Positions 35,535 through 51,250 of a DNA stretch of 64,000 nucleotides are shown here, piece after piece (position 1 is the first letter of the stretch; each line of letters starts with the position of its first letter). The stretch is from Cliona cf. orientalis. Lineage: Eukaryota > Porifera > Demospongiae > Clionaida > Clionaidae. The notes beneath the pieces are model-generated. The model ran no database searches, was not told where the DNA came from, and saw only the letters and a program-made list of their open reading frames with translations. A program made the translations under genes and the position numbers. The stretch lies in assembly GCA_963930775.1 (NCBI GenBank), contig OZ005689.1, forward strand, positions 372,001-436,000. The letters are read 5' to 3'.

Positions 35535-37870
35535 ATGTATGTATGTTTGTTGGAAGTTACTAAGCAACCAAGTACATTAGAGTAGTGTTCAAGAGCTTTG
35601 TAAAACTGGTTGTTGAGAGCACATGTCATGCAGTCTACCCACTATCCAGTTAGGAGTGTAGGCTTGCATAGACTTTGGGTTAACTTCCAACAAAATAGTT
35701 ATCTGTCAGTGAGTGAGCAATATGAGCCCTTGCAGGGCTCATATTGCTCACTCACTGACAGATAACTATTATATGTATGTACATGCATGTATGTATCTAT
35801 GTATGTATTATATTATATTATGTATGCACACAAGTACTGCACTCTCACCATAAATGTGCACACACACAAGGTGACAGCTCTGCCAGTGAAAATGCTGATT
35901 CTGCACTGGTTGATGAACGAATTCGTCTTATCTTGGACACACAAGATCCAAAAATTGTAGGTGATCTACGTCAGCACAACCCTGGTAGGCCCCCAAAATA
36001 CGAACCATTTTGGGAGCAATGCAAACAGTATCTGGCAGAAGAAGTGGAGACTCCAGTAGATGAACGACGACATGGAGAAGTGGCTCACTTGGCTAAAGCA
36101 TTATCTGCGAGGGATTTACTCGAGCAAGTTGCTGAGCGGTGTCCAGAAGGAGTTGCTGTGCCTTCCAAGCAGTGGCTGAGGCTGCAATTCTGGCCAAAAA
36201 ATCCTAGTCTGAAATCATCATTGCAACACACTGGCAAACTCGAGGTGAAATTTATGGTCCAGGCTCGCCAGCTTCGAAAGCAACACGAGGATGCCCATTA
36301 TTGTTCAGCTCTATTTCGCTACCTGAGAGAAATGTGCATCAAGTTTAGAGATCACTGTCAACTTGTATGCTTGGATGACAAACACAAATGCAAAGTGGGT
36401 GAACCAGGACTGCCAGTTGCCGCAATTGAAAGAGGGAAACAAGTGTGTGTTTCTACCAATGGAAACAAATTTGCTGTAGCAGATCACGATTTTACGAAAT
36501 CTAGTGTAATACCGAGTGTGACTCTGCTCTGTGACACACCAGACAGCATTGATGGTAGTTTCTACCGAGGCCAGGTATATGTGGGTATAAAAGATGCCAT
36601 ACTAGAAGCTTCAAGCCCACTCAGACACAGTACAGAGCTCAGTAAGATTCTGAAGGAACAGAAGGGAAACCCTGCAATAGTGCTGCTATACACAGATGGC
36701 GGGCCTGATCACAATGTGACATTCATGAGTGTACAGCTGAGTCTCATTGCCCTCTTTTTGCAGCATGACCTTGATATGTTAGAAGCAGTAAGAACAGCAC
36801 CCTACCACTCATGGAAGAACCCTTGTGAGCGAGTGAACTGTATTCTAAACATTGGTCTACAAGCAGTGGGACTCATGAGAGGAGGAATGAGTGATGCAAG
36901 TGAGAAGAAGATCAGCAATTGCAATACAATGGATGAAATGCGGAAGGTTATGCAGGAGAATCCAAACCTGAAGGAGGATTGGGAAGATTCCATTGAGCCT
37001 GTGAAAATGCTGATGTCATCAGTATTTCAGCGTCTTAATCTCAAAGACAAAGCTTTCTTAGTCTTTCCAGCTGCTACTGATCACGAGATGGAGGCTTTCT
37101 TTTCCTGTCTTTGTGACATTGATGCAGACTTAACAAGAGCAGACAAGTCGAAGCAATGCCTGTCCAGACGAGCAGGATTGAAGAAGTTCATGGATCACTG
37201 TTGTTACTTCAGGAAGTATGTATTTGGTGTAAAAAAGTGCGGACATGATGATTGCAGCATTTGCTTGCCATCACGTTTACCGAAAGAGGTATTCGATCAA
37301 CTTCAACACCTTCCTGATCCAGTAGCAGACGGTGAACACTACAAGAGTTTTGAAGATGTCTATGGTTGCATGACAACAGAGAAAGACTGCCCATCACTCA
37401 AAACTTCTAGCAAGAAATCTCATGGAATTCCATTCTCCCCTAGTGCACAAACAGCTCGCGTACTAGTGTTATGCTCGGAGTGTCTAAAACCTCGTGTTGT
37501 GTACAGCCGACAGAAACTGAAAATACACGAAGAATATGCTTTGGAACGTACATTTGATGGTATTCTCTTCACCTGCGGGAGTACCTTAAGAGGGCTAGAG
37601 GTGAACAAACTACCAAGTGATCCACCATCCATACAAACACTTACAGAGCGTGTTTTTGTTCGAGAAAATCTGACATGTGATGAGCTTGTGGAGATCCCGT
37701 ATTTTTCAAGTGAAAAGTTTCAAGATATATGCATATACTGTGCTTGTACAGTCACCACGGATCGACTGATTGAAGGACAGTACCCAATCTGTCAGGATTG
37801 TCAACAAAGTGGAAAAGTGCCAGTGTTTAAAAGAAAGAGGAAACTATTCTCTCCACCCTCTCTAGATTGA
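33854..37870 (+). CDS. Putative DDE-type transposase of the 33591-38087 element
   Basis: Likely exons: 33854-34222, 34329-34728, 35026-35317, 35871-37870 (TGA). The last exon (667 codons) is the catalytic part. It has LVCLDDKHKCKVGEPG, LLYTDGGPDHNVTF and SWKNPCERVN, which place acidic residues as expected for a D-D-E triad, and Cys pairs near the C-terminus (CIYCAC, CQDCQQ) typical of a zinc ribbon. The 34222/34329 junction is phase 0 and the 35317/35871 junction is phase 1. The junction between exons 2 and 3 does not match: the GTATGA donor at 34729 is phase 1 while the open frame after 35021 needs phase 2 or 0. Either another donor is used or there is a frameshift. I recall similar proteins from sponges and corals without a name; the DDE assignment is inference from spacing. 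Confidence 0.6.
35457..35524. repeat. (GT)n microsatellite in the transposon intron
   Basis: About 64 bp of GT inside the intron 35318-35870 of the DDE gene, followed by GTAT repeats. Confidence 0.9.
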
Positions 37871-38528
37871 GAACTGTTGTGTTTGTGTTCTATAGAAACA
37901 TGATATGGTAATGGTCGTCAAATAAATTTATCTAATTGTTATTGCATGTTATACTGGGACAACTGGCAGCTGCAGTGGGCGTGGCACATCCGGCCACGCC
38001 CCCAAAAAATAAAAAAAAAAAGCCGCCCGCCCGCATCATTTCTTAGCTTAAAAAGCCTGAGAAACTAAAAATTTTTTTTTCCTGGCCTAATTAGCATCAC
38101 CGGATGTTTAGTGTGGTCCCCCCCCCCCGACCAAGCTGACCTGAGAGAAATTATGTCTCTGATTGGAGCAGTGGACCAGGGAACTGGCAGCTCACGGTTA
38201 CTGGTCACCCGTGTACTAGTAGGTACAGCTGCATGCATGGCCGTAAACTAAAGCTATAGGCCTACTGTACGTGTCTCACGTGCACGTGGTACTCTGTACT
38301 GTTTTGAAGGTCTTCAATGAGCAGTTTGAGCTGGTGTCCAAGCACCAGGAAGAGATCAAACAAGTCTTTCCCAAGGAAGGGTGAGCTGATAGCTACTCAT
38401 GACTGCTGCTCCTCTTCTTGCATATCATGATTTTGTACTCTAAACAAGAAACTGGCATAGTCTGGTGCCACCCCTAGCTTGTGCTATCATGAGGTCCTAC
38501 CCCCTTCCACTGCCGCAGTGCTATGATA

Positions 38529-39057
38529 CCGTAGGACGGATTTTAATTGCATAGTTTAATAATTGCGTTCTAGTCAAGTCAGGCCAAATTGCAAATCCAA
38601 TAATTGCGATGCAAGGGGTGGTCACATATATACCTGCTGTACTGACACCCGCGACCGGGATCAAAATTTGATCGGGGCCATTTTTGGACCTTGATCGCTT
38701 GATCGCACCGCTAAAACAGCCTTGACCCTTGATTGCCAACCGGAGGTGGGCGGGGTGTGGGTGGAGTCAAAGGACAGGACCCATCTTGACCTTGATTTGA
38801 GCAGTGCAAACGGACGTCTTGATCGCTTGATCGTCTCCAATTTTACAGCTTGATCGCTTGATCTCACTTTGATCCCGGTCGCGGGTGTCAGTACAGCAGG
38901 TATATACAATGTACGTGACCACCCCTTGCGATGGACGACCCCGCATCATAATGTAGTATACGTGAATGTTTATGTTTGCGAATCTATTAATTGTGATACA
39001 TAGAAAAACTCGCAGTTCGCAATTAATAGATACTCGCAATTAAAACCCGACCTACGG
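38529..39057. mobile_element. MITE with nested inverted repeat in GK-C intron 2
   Basis: Outer ends CCGTAGGACGGATTTTAATT and complement, TA flanks. An inner inverted repeat at 38611-38928 (GCAAGGGGTGGTCAC, then CCTGCTGTACTGACACCCGC, mirrored) sits inside, so one element is inserted in another or the element is composite. Confidence 0.55.
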
Positions 39058-39873
39058 TAGTTGAAATACTTGAATATTGATGACCAAATTTCTTTATTAA
39101 TTTTGCAGTTGGTTTGAGCAGGATGGAGAGGAGTATGTGAGCTCAGTGAGGAGGTGCCTGGACAAGGTAGCTGAGAACATGGCAAACAATGTCTTCAACC
39201 TCTCCCTCTCTTCTCTTCCCTTTCTCTTCCCCCCCCCCCCTCACTCTCTCTCCTTCCCTCACTAGGTTGCTGATGACATGGCAGCCAAGGGCCTACAGAC
39301 AGACAAGCTCAAAGGGATTGGCATTACCAACCAGCGAGAGACAACCCTCCTCTGGGACAAAAGAAAGGGGAAACCCTTTCATCCAGCCATTGTTTGGAAC
39401 GATGGAAGAACGGCCAGAGTTGTCAAGAGAATGATTGAAGCCACACCCACTAAGAACCTGGACCACCTCAGAGTAAGTCCCCAGTGACCTCTGAACTTTT
39501 CCCTAGAGTAGTTAATTTCTTTGATATTGTTTCAGCCTCGCTGTGGGCTGCCAATCAGCACATACTTCAGTGCCGTGAAGATTAAGTGGATGATGGAGAA
39601 CTGTCCAGATGCTATCAAAGCCATGGAGAAAGGAAACTGCCTCTTTGGAACAGTTGACACATGGCTCATCTGGGTAAGGGGGAGAGGAAGAGAGGGAGAG
39701 AGAGAAGGGAAAGGGAGCTAGGGAAGAAGGGAAGGGGAAGGAGGGAGAACAGAAGTGCAAAGAGTAATCTCAACTCTAAACAATACATGTACATACATTG
39801 TACTGTATTGATGAAAGCAGGTGCATGTTCTAGTGGCATGTATTGAGATATTGTCTGTTTCCATGACTACTAG

Positions 39874-40017
<144 letters not shown>

Positions 40018-40287
40018 TAATAATTTCTGTTCCATAGATTCTTTGGGATTCCTATGAATATTTTGCCTGAGATCAGAAGTTGCTCTGAAGTGTATGGCCA
40101 CATTGTAAGCCATCTTTTGATGACATTGTGCTGATGGTCACAGGTGTATGTATTCTCTCACTACATTGTTATTATCAGGCTGATGGTCCATTGAAAGGAA
40201 CACCAATATGTGGAGTAAGTTGTAGTGATATTTGGAAGATTCTCTCCTTTCACAAGTTTCCTCTGTCCTTTCTCTTTCCTCTCCTGA

Positions 40288-40524
<237 letters not shown>

Positions 40525-40551
40525 TAATATTTTGGCTCTGTAATGTCATGA

Positions 40552-40693
<142 letters not shown>

Positions 40694-40825
40694 CTCCCTA
40701 GCAACCAGTGATGTCACAGCATGACCTACTGACTACAGTGGCCTATCAGCTTGGTCCACACAAGCCGGTGACCTTTGCTCTTGAGGGAGCGGTGTCCATG
40801 GCTAGTCAGAGCATCCGCTGGTTGA

Positions 40826-41029
<204 letters not shown>

Positions 41030-42288
41030 TGAGATATAATCATAATGGTTGAGAGAGAGAGGGGGGGGGGGGGAGACAGTTCTCTGTGATGCTAGACAAA
41101 GATTATTGAGGGAGTGTGTTTGAACAGAGATGTACACTCCTTCCCCCAGGTTGATGATATATAGGTCTGACTAACTTCACAACCAAGGCTCATATCTGCA
41201 GAGCAACTCTCGAGGCAGTCTGCTTCCAATCAAGAGAGGTACAATGTAACGTGTACTAAGTCTTACATTGACTAGTAAATTTATATTATGTCACATTCGT
41301 CAGCTCCTAAATAATCAAGTTTTGCTCGTGGGCCAAAGCATATGTAGCTCAATCAATGGCCATTTGAGGTCGTTACTGTGAATTTGCATGACATTGTGTA
41401 GCTATGTGTACTTATTTGCCAATAATATTAGAAAATTTTCTCGAGAGTTTACCGCTGTACTGACTTTCTCTTCCATGTGTATGCAGATCTTGGATGCTAT
41501 GAACCAGGACTCTGAGCTTCCCCTCAACTCAGTTCGAGTGGACGGAGGAATGACAGAGAACAAACTAATGCTGCAGCTGCAAGCTGACATCCTCGGGATT
41601 AAAATGGGTACAACCACATGAATTTTGTATCGTACTGCTCGCTCCACACTGCAGCATCCAGCTGTTGGAGAACATACGTTGTGTAGCAGAAAACACGAAA
41701 AAATACCTTACTCTAGTACTACACTCTACAAATGCGGGGAATCAACCTCAGGTGGTGGGAAACCCATATGCTCCCAAGTCCCCTCCCTCAAAATAATAAT
41801 ATTATTAATCTGTGGACACATAAAAGTCTGTCACGTTCTTTCCTTTGCTTTCAGTTCGTCCTGACTTTACTGAGATGACTGTCCTTGGTGCTGCCATAGC
41901 AGCTGGCCTGGCAGCCAATGTATGGAAGGACACATCACAGCTGCCAAGAGCCACCACTGACATCTATGAACCACAGATACTACCAGATGGTATGTACATG
42001 TAGCTAGTGTGTAGTAACTACAGCCTCATTGAACCCCCACCCCCCCTCCCCAAAGTTAAAATTGACGAGTTGGGGAATAGCCAAGTCAAATGCACATACT
42101 CCCCACCCCAATTCCTCATCTCTTACTCGAGGTACTCTCTCTTTCTTTCTCTCTCCTTCCCGCCACTATCCACCTTCCTTTCAGAACACGATGACCTATA
42201 AACCACAGATGTCAGCAGAGTCTGATAGTACAGAGTATGTGTAGTACTGAAAGAAATGAAGTACACAATACACTCTCCAGTGTGTTAG

Positions 42289-44020
<1,732 letters not shown>

Positions 44021-45200
44021 GTATGTACAATGTTATGTAGTTAATGGCTAACTACAGCCATGGAGTTTCTTAGAATGTCTCTACTGTACATGTACAATGC
44101 CATGTAGTCACCCAGGATAACTATGATGATCCTAAGAGGATCCCTTGATTTTGGTGATCACGGGAATTCTGTACACCGCAATCTCATCCCCAGACACTGT
44201 TCTCAGCTTTAAAACATGAGGGGAATAGGGCATGCATTGGTTTAAGAGAAAGCCAACTGCACGTGCTCTCCCCCGCATCTCCATCTCTCTCTTTCTGTTT
44301 GCACCCACTCCCCCCCCCCCCCCTACCCCCGGCCCCCTTTCCTTCTCTCTTCCTCCCTCCCTCTTCATAAACAGGAATTTTGCTCGGAAAAAATATTCGA
44401 TGTCCGACTGCTACTAGTATACTATTATATAACTACAGCCTCTTCCCCCCCCCCCAATTAAAGTAAATATTGATAAGATGGGGAATAGTCAAGCCAAGTG
44501 CGTGTACTTCCCACCCCCCAGTCCTCATCTCTTACTTGAGCTACTCTCTTTCTCTCTCTCTCTCTCTCCTTCCCGTCACTATCCACCTTCCTTTCAGAAT
44601 GTGATGACCTATGAGCCACAGATGTCAGCAGAGTTTGATAGTACGGAGTATGTGTAGTAAGGAAAGAAATGATGTCTGACTGCTACTAGTATACTAAGAG
44701 CACTGCTAGTGTGTAAATAACTACAGCCTCATTCACATCCCCCCCCCCCCCAATTAAATATTATTGATAAGGTGGGGATAGCCAAACCAAATAATATTAT
44801 ATGTACTCCCCACCCCCACTCCTCATCTCTTACTCTTTCTCTCTCTCCTTCCCGCCACTATCCACCTTCCTTTCAGAACGTTGATCCATGAACCACAGAT
44901 GTCAGCAGAGTCTGATAGTACAGAGTAAGTGTAGTAAGGAAAGAAATGAAGTACACAATACACTCTCCAGTGTGTTAGCTACACATTGTAAGTTCCATAG
45001 CCTCACATGAAGTCATACAGTTCCTAACATGCTCACATCCACAGCAGGTGACCCAACAGCAGAAGCACATAACTGTTGTAGACAAGATTGTGTTGGATCC
45101 CAGCTGCTGGGGAGAACTGGCTCACTATACAAAGAACATGCCTGCACAACTCAAAGAGCAGCATGAAAGCAAATTAACGCTTCAAGTTTGTGCATTTATT
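44021..45200. other. 3' flank of GK-D
   Basis: No intact exon. It contains two degenerate 3' segments (44597-44657, 44878-44931), C-runs (44307-44323, 44445-44456) and short CT tracts. The mirrored sequence on the right arm (47530-48300) has one such segment. Confidence 0.5.
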
Positions 45201-45204
45201 ATTA

Positions 45205-45891
45205 GGCCACTCCAAATCAATCATTAGTTTCTGGTCACCAGCCTGAATGATATTTTGAAAAGCCAATTTATGAGGACTATAATGATATTCATAGTAAAAG
45301 ATGATGTAAAACGACGTATTGAGTCACATAATACTCCTTGATCTCTGAGGCTAGCTCATTGCCTGCTGCACATGGTGATCGAACACTAACTGTGCTGTGG
45401 GATATCAGTTCGTCGTTCTGCATAATAATTGTATAAATTTTACTGCTGAACTGGCTGTGTACTTGAACAACTCTAGCAATGCTGCATGAGCTACCGGGGT
45501 ATGTGTGATCTGACAGGCTGTTGTTTGCACTCGAGAGCATGCATCTGTGGTGTGGTTTAAGTATTTCTTCCTGTCTTAAGTCAATTACGGTAGTCATAGT
45601 CCCATAGTCCCAGGGCTGCCATAATCTTTTGACAATAAATCCTAAGAAATACACCCCAAATCCTGAGATAATCACGGAAAACATTGTACCTTATGGGAGT
45701 AGAAGGCTAAAAAATCCTAATATTCCTAATTTGCATATGCTAATGAAGCAAAATTTATGCTCAAAAATCCTAATATTAGGATAAAATCCTAATCTTTGGC
45801 AGCACTGTAGTCCTAACTGGCTGCCCGCCCCGCCTGCATGTACTTGAGACAGTTGATGTGACCAGAAACTAATGATTGATTTGGAGTGGCC
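45205..45891. mobile_element. MITE with GGCC ends, left palindrome arm
   Basis: A 687-bp element with ends GGCCACTCCAAATCAATCAT and complement, TTTCTGGTCA subterminal, and a cGCCCGCC box inside the right end. The target duplication is TTA. Its mirror copy at 46900-47395 occupies the matching place on the other palindrome arm. It contains an open stretch on the minus strand (45684-45289) that I regard as non-coding. Confidence 0.68.
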
Positions 45892-46263
45892 TTATAGTAC
45901 AGCCATCATATTTTTTATTATCATAATCCACTATAGATATAGACAAATTCTTGTTTTAATTAAATTTTTGTTGAGGATTTACCTCTCTTGACAGGAATAG
46001 TATTGAACACTCTACATGCCTAGTACATGTCATATCATGGTAACTTATCACTGCGTGCTCTAGCTTTAAATTTCTCTTAGTCTGACACCCAGACCATATT
46101 TCTCTAGTCTGCATGGTTAATAAGACAGTGATTGGCTGGTTATCATTGTAGTATAACTTGCCTCATTTGTGTTGATTGTGTGAGGTTAGCTGGGACAGTA
46201 CTGACTGACTGACAAACATACATTATTAATAATGCATAATGCACCTATCAATGTATTGCCCCA

Positions 46264-46498
46264 CCTACCACCTACCCCCCCCCCCCCCCCCCCCCCCCCC
46301 CCCACTAGCAATAGGTGGGGATTTGATCGCATTTGACCATAAAACATGCCCCAGATCAGGGGAATTTGATCAATATTTATGGCTAGTAGGGGGGAATATA
46401 TTGTCCTAAGGGGCATTTGATCCTAGCATTTGCCCCAGGGGAGAGGCAATTGATTTCATATAGGTCAAATCCCCCACCCTTGCCCGTGGGGTGGTACC
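46264..46498. other. Spacer at the centre of the palindrome
   Basis: About 235 bp between two inverted arms. It starts with a run of 29 C (46275-46303), followed by GGGGATTTGATC-like repeats and CCCCAGG/GGGGCA stretches. No gene. Confidence 0.6.
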
Positions 46499-46899
46499 TG
46501 GGGCAATACATTGATAGGTGCATAATATTATTATTATGTTTGTCAGCCTGGGAGCAAGGCATTCTACTGTCCCAGCTCAATCACCACAAACAACGAGACA
46601 AGTCACTAGCTACAATGACAACCAGCAAATCACTGTCTTTAATATTAAACCATGCAGACTAGAGAAATTTAGCCTGGGTGTCAGACTAAGAGAAATTTAA
46701 AGCTAGAGCACGCAGTGATAACAGTTACCATGACATGTACTAGCTATAGGTATGTAGAGTGTTCAATATTATTCCTGTTGAGGGAGGTAAATCCTCAACA
46801 CGAATTAATTTTAATTAAAACAAGAATCTGTCTATATCTATAATATACACAGCAAGAGTGGATTGTGATAATAAAAATTATGATGGTTGTACTATATAA

Positions 46900-47395
46900 G
46901 GCCACTCCAAGTCAATCATTAGTTTCTGGTCACATCAATTGTCTCAAGTAAATGCAGGCGGGTGGGCAGCCAGTTAGGACTATGGGACTATGACTACCGT
47001 AATTGACTTAAGACAGGAAGAGGAAGTACTTAAACCACACCACAGATGCATGCTCTCGAGTGCAAACAACAGCCTGTCAGATCACACATACCCCGGTAGC
47101 TCATGCAGCATTGCTAGAGCTGTTCAAGTACACAGGCAGTTCAGCAGTAAAATTTATACAATTATTATGCAGAACGACGAACTGATATCCCACAGCACAG
47201 TTAGTGTTCGATCACCATGTGCAGCAGGCAATGAGCTAGCTTCAGAGATCAAGGAGTATTATGCGACTCAATACATCATTTTACGTCATCTTTTACTATG
47301 AATATCATTATAGTCCTTATAAATTGGCTTTCCAAAAATTAATATCATGTGGGCTGAGCTGGTGACCAGAAACTAATGATTGATTTAGAGTGGCC
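46900..47395. mobile_element. MITE with GGCC ends, right palindrome arm
   Basis: A 496-bp inverted counterpart of 45205-45891, with the same ends and the TAA duplication expected for the reverse orientation (46897-46899, 47396-47398). It is about 190 bp shorter than its mirror copy, so one arm lost or gained internal sequence after the inverted duplication. Confidence 0.68.
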
Positions 47396-49646
47396 TAATA
47401 ATAAATGCACAAACTTGAAGCGTTTGCTTTCATGCTGCTCTTTGAGTTATGCAGGAATGTTCTTTGTATAGTGAGCCAGTTCTCCCCGGCAGCTGGGATC
47501 CAACACAATCTTGTCTACAGCAGTTATGTGCTTCTGCTGTGTCACCTGCTGTGGATGTGAGCATGTTAGGAACTGTATGACTTTCATGTGAGGCTATGGA
47601 ACTTACAATGTGTAGCTAACACAGTGGAGAGTGTATTGTGTACTTCATTTCTTTCCGTACTACACATACTCCGCACTATCAGACTCTGCTGACATCTGTG
47701 GTACATGGATCATCACATTCTGAAAGGAAGGTGGATAGTGACGAGAAGGAGAGAGAGAGAAAGAAAGAGAGTAGCTCAAGTAAGAGATGAGGATTGGGGG
47801 GTGGGAAGTACATACATTTGGTTTGGCTATCCCCACCTTATCAATAATATTTAATTGGGTGTGGGGGTGTGAAAGAGGCTGTAGTTATTTACACACTAGC
47901 AGTACTCATAGTATACTAGTAGCAGTCAGACATCAGACATTTTCCGAGCAAATTTCCTGTTTGTGAAGAGGGAGAGAGGAAAGGAGGGGGTGCAAACAGA
48001 GAGAGAGAGATGGAGATGAGGGGGAGAGCATGTACACTTGGCTTTCTCTTAAACCTATGCATGCCCTATTCTCCCAACTTTTTAAAGCTGAGAACAGTGA
48101 CTGGGGATAAAATTGTGGTGTACAGAATTACCAAAATCAAGGGATCCTCTTAGGATCATCACATTAATCCTCGATGACTACATTACAGTAGAGACATTCT
48201 AAGAATCTCCGTGGCTGTAGTTAGCCATTAACTACATGACATTGTACATACCATCTGGTTGTACATGTATCAAAAAGGAATATACGTACATTCAGCTACA
48301 TAACCCTATGCCCCATTAAGCCCCTCCGTAATAAAGGTATAATACATTGATATGCCACCAATAACACAATATCATGTGCTGTCTTACTTTTGCCATTGAT
48401 TTTTTCTCTCCCTGCGTTTACGATCTTCTGTCCCTCCCTCCCAGTGAAGGCAGCGCTCCACTGCATCCTTCCAGCGGCTGTACTTCTCATCTCGCTCTGA
48501 AAGGATGGAGAAAGGAGGGAGAGAGAGAGACAGAAAGGGAGAGGGGGAGAGAGAGAGATGGAGATGAGGGGGAATAGAGAGAGAACATGCACTGGGCTTT
48601 CTCTTAAACCCATATTCCCCCAAGTTTTCAAAGCCGAGAACAGTGTCTGGGGATGAGATTGTGGTGTACAGAGTTACCGTGATCACCAAAATCAAGGGAT
48701 CCTCTTAGGATCATCACAGTAATCCTCAGTGACTACATATACATGCAGAGACATTCTAGGAATTTCCATGGCTGTATTTAGCCGTACACATACTGGCTAC
48801 ATGTACATGTACTGTTGTACCATCTGGTTGTATCTGTGGTTCATAGATCTTAGTGGTTGCTCTTGGCAGCTGTGATGTGTCCTTCCATACGTTGGCTGCC
48901 AGGCCAGCTGCTATAGCAGCACCAAGGACAGTCATCTCAGTGAAGTCAGGACGAACTAAAAGCAAAGGAAAGAACGAGACATCCTTCTACATGTCCATGG
49001 ATTAACAGATATAATACAAAATTACCTGTTCACCTTACTTTAGTACTACACTAATACTCTACATATACACTTCAGAAATTTTAGGAGGGGGAATCAACCT
49101 CAGGGGGATAGCAGATTCCGTATCTTCGTGTTTTCTGCTATATATTATACATAATATGCTAGCAGATGTCCTATACACATGCTCATGCACTTCGTAAATG
49201 CTTGCATTGTGGAGCAGGAACATGATGATATGAGTTTATCTTCGTAATCTGATTTTCCCTCCCAAAGAGCTAGTAAAATGGTCAGTACGTGACATACATG
49301 CCACCTAAAAGTACATAATAATATGGATGATACAAATAATATGTGGTCGTACCATTTTAATTCCGAGGATGTCAGCTTGCAGCTGCAGCATTAGTTTGTT
49401 CTCTGTCATTCCTCCATCCACTCAAACTGAGTTGAGGGGAAGCTCAGAGTCCTGGTTCATAGCATCCAAGATCTGCATACATGGAGACACAGTCAAAGGG
49501 CGAGAAACTTTCGAGAAAACTTTGTAATATTGGCAAATAAGTACACGATTCACAATAACGACCTCAAATGGCCATTGATTGAGCTACATGTGCTTTTCCC
49601 ACGAGCAAAACTTGATCATTTAGGAGCTCAGTGATGTGACATAATA

Positions 49647-49841
49647 CCGTATAGCCGAAAATATTGGCAGGAATTAAAAAATATGGCGGTTGAGCCCAAA
49701 ATCGCTATTGCAAGAATATTGGTGGATTTAAATTTGGCGGTTTGGTACGGGATCGCCATACATATATATGCGAGTAGGAAATTTTGGTGGATTTTAATTT
49801 GGCAGTTGTACTATAGACCGCCAAATTTTCCAGCTATACGG
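49647..49841. mobile_element. MITE (CCGTATAGCCGAAAA ends) in GK-E
   Basis: Counterpart of 21445-21625 with an extra small internal insertion. The shared position shows that GK-B and GK-E descend from one copy that already held the element. Confidence 0.55.
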
Positions 49842-50034
49842 TAATACTAGTTTATGTAAGACTTAGTACATGTTACATTGTACCTCTCTTGATTGGAAGC
49901 AGACTGCCTCGAGAGTTGCTCTGCAGATATGAGCCTTGGTTGTGAAGTTAGTCAGACCTATCATCAACCTGGGGGCAGGAGTGTACATCTCCACCTTATA
50001 CCATATGCAAATAACTCCCTCCTTCCCTCCCACC

Positions 50035-50165
<131 letters not shown>

Positions 50166-50439
50166 CTCTCCCTCTCCGTGTCTCTCTCACACACACACAT
50201 GCTGTACTTAAACACACTCCCTTGTCTAACCTAGCATCACCAACAACTGTCTCTCTCTCTCTCAATTACATCTCACCCCCTGGCGTCCGGCTACCAGTGT
50301 GGCGCTAGGAGACCAGAGAATGCAGGTACAAAGTACACACCACCAGTGTCTTCCACCTGACGAGCATACTCCTCTGAAAGAGAAATTTAATGGTCTCTCC
50401 CCAGACAAAAATTCACTTGAGGTGCATTTAAATTTCTCA

Positions 50440-51250
50440 TTCTAACAAGTATGTATAATGTCACAACAATGTAATTATGCACTACAATAATGACACAGGA
50501 GCGCATGATCATGCGCTCCTGAATGACATTATTATGCTGACTATAAATTAAATTATTTGTATCAGCATGACTGTATTCAATAATTATTAGAAATGGATAA
50601 ATGTCATGATGTTTTTAATATATGAACGCATTCAAGTCGGTATCTCAACTCAGATAGTCAGGGTTGCTCCTCAATGTTGTTAAAGCTTGAAACTCCCATA
50701 TTGCCACTAAAATGTATGCGCATGCGCAGACAAACGGATCTGTAGGCCACACCCCTCACTGCAGGTGGAATTTAATGAGCCAAGAGGCTTAGCTCCACTC
50801 CAGCATGGATACTCTAGTACCGGTATGACAGCGAACAGTTAACTCGCCTCTTCAATCTTGCTTTGCAAGAAGCATAGATATGCGAGAAGTCGGAGACTTT
50901 GGTGGGCCCAACTTGCGAGTACAACGATGACGTTCTCACTCCGCTCAAACCGGCGTCGATGCTGGCGCCGGCGCAAGATCGAGAGATTAGGGCTAGGCTA
51001 GGCTAGGCTATAGCTAGCTAGCTGTACTGCAGCCTAGGCCGAGGGCCGGTCGGCCCCAAGGCTGTACTCGTATGTACTCGTACTCGAGTACTCGAACTCG
51101 CGATCGATGGCCGGCCGCGCCGAGCGCGCGGCGCTTTGCGCCTCGTGCATATGCATCTCCATGGTTACCATATTTTTTGCACACGGCCCTACGGTTCTGA
51201 CCAATCAGGTGCGTTATGACACAAAACGACACTTTCTGAAAATATTTTTC
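50440..51250. other. Insertion in GK-E between exons 10 and 11
   Basis: About 800 bp absent from the matching intron of GK-B, GK-C and GK-D (55-75 bp there). It contains GGAGCGCATGATCATGCGCT (a perfect short palindrome), a GC-rich part (50940-51130) with TAGGCTAGGC repeats, and the junction that destroyed the exon 10 donor. No clear terminal repeats and no gene. Confidence 0.5.

Larger units (their letters stand above)
33591..38087 (+). mobile_element. Complete DNA transposon with DDE-type protein, TAA target duplication
   Basis: The ends are inverted repeats: GGCCAGGAAAAAAAAAT on the left and its complement on the right, followed by TTTAGTTTCTCAGGC and a CCGCCCGCATCA box inside both ends. 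A TAA flanks each side (33588-33590 and 38088-38090). GGCC ends with a 3-bp TWA duplication recall PIF/Harbinger elements, but the encoded protein does not look like a standard Harbinger transposase, so I leave the superfamily open. The element landed 41 bp upstream of the start codon of 2A gene 2, between it and the palindrome. Its intact ends and largely open gene suggest recent activity. Confidence 0.75.

Noticed and set aside
45289..45684. Conserved frame present on both palindrome arms (also 46990-47301)
   Set aside because: Conservation is explained by the recent inverted duplication; the frame is inside a MITE with ends at 45205 and 45891.
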